A stretch of 64,000 nt of DNA from Psychromonas sp030397575 (GTDB taxonomy: Bacteria > Pseudomonadota > Gammaproteobacteria > Enterobacterales > Psychromonadaceae), in NCBI RefSeq assembly GCF_046250175.1, contig NZ_CP176468.1; one strand, written 5' to 3'. The position numbers and the translations under genes were made by a program. The notes under the pieces were generated by a model. It saw only the letters and a list, made by a program, of their open reading frames with translations. It was not told the origin of the DNA and made no database searches. The number at the start of each line of letters is the position of its first letter. The stretch's first letter is position 1. This document shows, one piece after another, positions 63,200 through 64,000 of the stretch.

Positions 63200-64000
63200 A
63201 TGAGTCAGAAAAAAGTAAACCTATTAGATCTAAACCGTCAAGGTTTACGCGATTTTTTCACTGAAATGGGTGAAAAACCGTTTCGTACAGAACAAGTAAT
63301 GAAATGGATCTACCATTTTGGTTGTGATGATTTCGATCAAATGACCAACATCAATAAAGCATTGCGTGAAAAATTAAAGCAACGTGCTGAAATTGTTGCA
63401 CCTGAAGTAAAAGTAGAGCAACGCAGTGAAGATGGCACCATTAAATGGGCAATGACACTGGGTGACCAAGAAGTTGAAACCGTTTATATTCCTGAAAAAG
63501 ACCGCGCGACCTTATGTGTATCTTCTCAGGTAGGTTGTGCATTGGCATGTGATTTCTGTTCAACTGCACAACAAGGTTTTAACCGCAACTTAACGGTATC
63601 TGAAATTATTGGTCAGGTGTGGCGTGCGGCTAAAATTATTGGTGTAATGGGGGAAAGTGGTCAACGTCCAATTACTAACGTAGTAATGATGGGAATGGGT
63701 GAACCATTACTTAACTTAAATAACGTGATTCCAGCAATGGAGTTAATGTTAGACGATTTAGGTTATGCGTTATCTAAACGTCGTGTGACTTTATCTACAT
63801 CAGGTGTTGTTCCTGCATTAGATATCTTAGGTGACCGTATTGATGTGGCATTAGCTATCTCATTACATGCGCCAAATGATAAATTGCGTTCTAAAATGAT
63901 GCCAATTAACGATAAATACGATATCGCTGACTTCTTAGCGGGTGTTAAACGTTATGTTGCAAAATCAAATGCAAACCGCGGTAAAGTAACGGTTGAGTAT
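63200..64000 (+). CDS. rlmN: 23S rRNA/tRNA adenine-C2 methyltransferase RlmN, 5' part
   Basis: RlmN is a radical-SAM enzyme methylating A2503 of 23S rRNA and A37 of some tRNAs. The window contains the first 267 codons with no stop, so the 3' end lies outside. The radical-SAM cysteines are C113, C117 and C120 in GCALACDFCSTAQQGF. MMGMGEPLLN and RRVTLSTSGVVP follow, as does SLHAPNDKLRSKMMPIN. The ATG is preceded by GAGG about 8 nt upstream. Confidence 0.96.
   Translation, partial: MSQKKVNLLDLNRQGLRDFFTEMGEKPFRTEQVMKWIYHFGCDDFDQMTNINKALREKLKQRAEIVAPEVKVEQRSEDGTIKWAMTLGDQEVETVYIPEKDRATLCVSSQVGCALACDFCSTAQQGFNRNLTVSEIIGQVWRAAKIIGVMGESGQRPITNVVMMGMGEPLLNLNNVIPAMELMLDDLGYALSKRRVTLSTSGVVPALDILGDRIDVALAISLHAPNDKLRSKMMPINDKYDIADFLAGVKRYVAKSNANRGKVTVEY

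Overview
The window is AT-rich DNA (by eye) from a marine, probably cold-adapted gammaproteobacterium. The gene orders ubiG-gyrA-serC-hisC-aroA, mreBCD-maf-rng-yhdP-nit-tldD and the full mra/dcw cluster, with a dciA gene beside lpxC and secA, fit the Vibrionales/Alteromonadales side of the class. A Psychromonas-like host is my best guess, but this is inferred from content and layout only.

Positions 1-6400 are the accessory part. They hold a degenerate ORF end, a small zinc-ribbon membrane protein whose 3' half has been tandemly duplicated and lost its frame, and a two-gene module of an AAA-type ATPase plus an RloB protein (RloAB/AbiL-like, probably anti-phage). They also hold a 99-residue protein with the ligands of a 2-oxoglutarate/Fe(II) oxygenase, a DUF2982 membrane protein, and about 1.2 kb of non-coding tandem repeats with strong hairpins. 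Pieces of the same repeat lie on both sides of the DUF2982 gene.

Positions 6400-31720 are core chromosome: ubiquinone synthesis (ubiG), DNA gyrase A, serine/histidine/shikimate enzymes (serC, hisC, aroA), the rod-shape operon mreBCD with maf and rng, the lipid-transport protein YhdP, a nitrilase-family amidase, the TldD/PmbA protease pair, and DarP (yjgA). On the minus strand follows the elongasome operon rsfS-rlmH-mrdA-rodA-rlpA.

Positions 32250-50580 are a complete division and cell-wall cluster in canonical order: mraZ, rsmH, ftsL, ftsI, murE, murF, mraY, murD, ftsW, murG, murC, ddlB, ftsQ, ftsA, ftsZ, lpxC. A clear 10-bp-period MraZ operator precedes it. Most junctions overlap or are only a few bases apart.

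Positions 50940-64000 hold dciA (helicase loader), a divergent M23 peptidase, secA, mutT, a periplasmic ATP-dependent DNA ligase, nadC, coaE-zapD-yacG, a HopJ-family gene, a SUI1/YciH factor, the ferrous iron operon feoABC with FNR-like and Fur-like sites, and the 5' part of rlmN, cut by the window edge. Relative to the usual secA-mutT-yacG-zapD-coaE-pil-nadC order, this segment looks inverted and lacks the pil genes. MITE-like repeats with ATACCAA/TTGGTAT ends sit at 13.9 kb, 50.7 kb and 55.2 kb.
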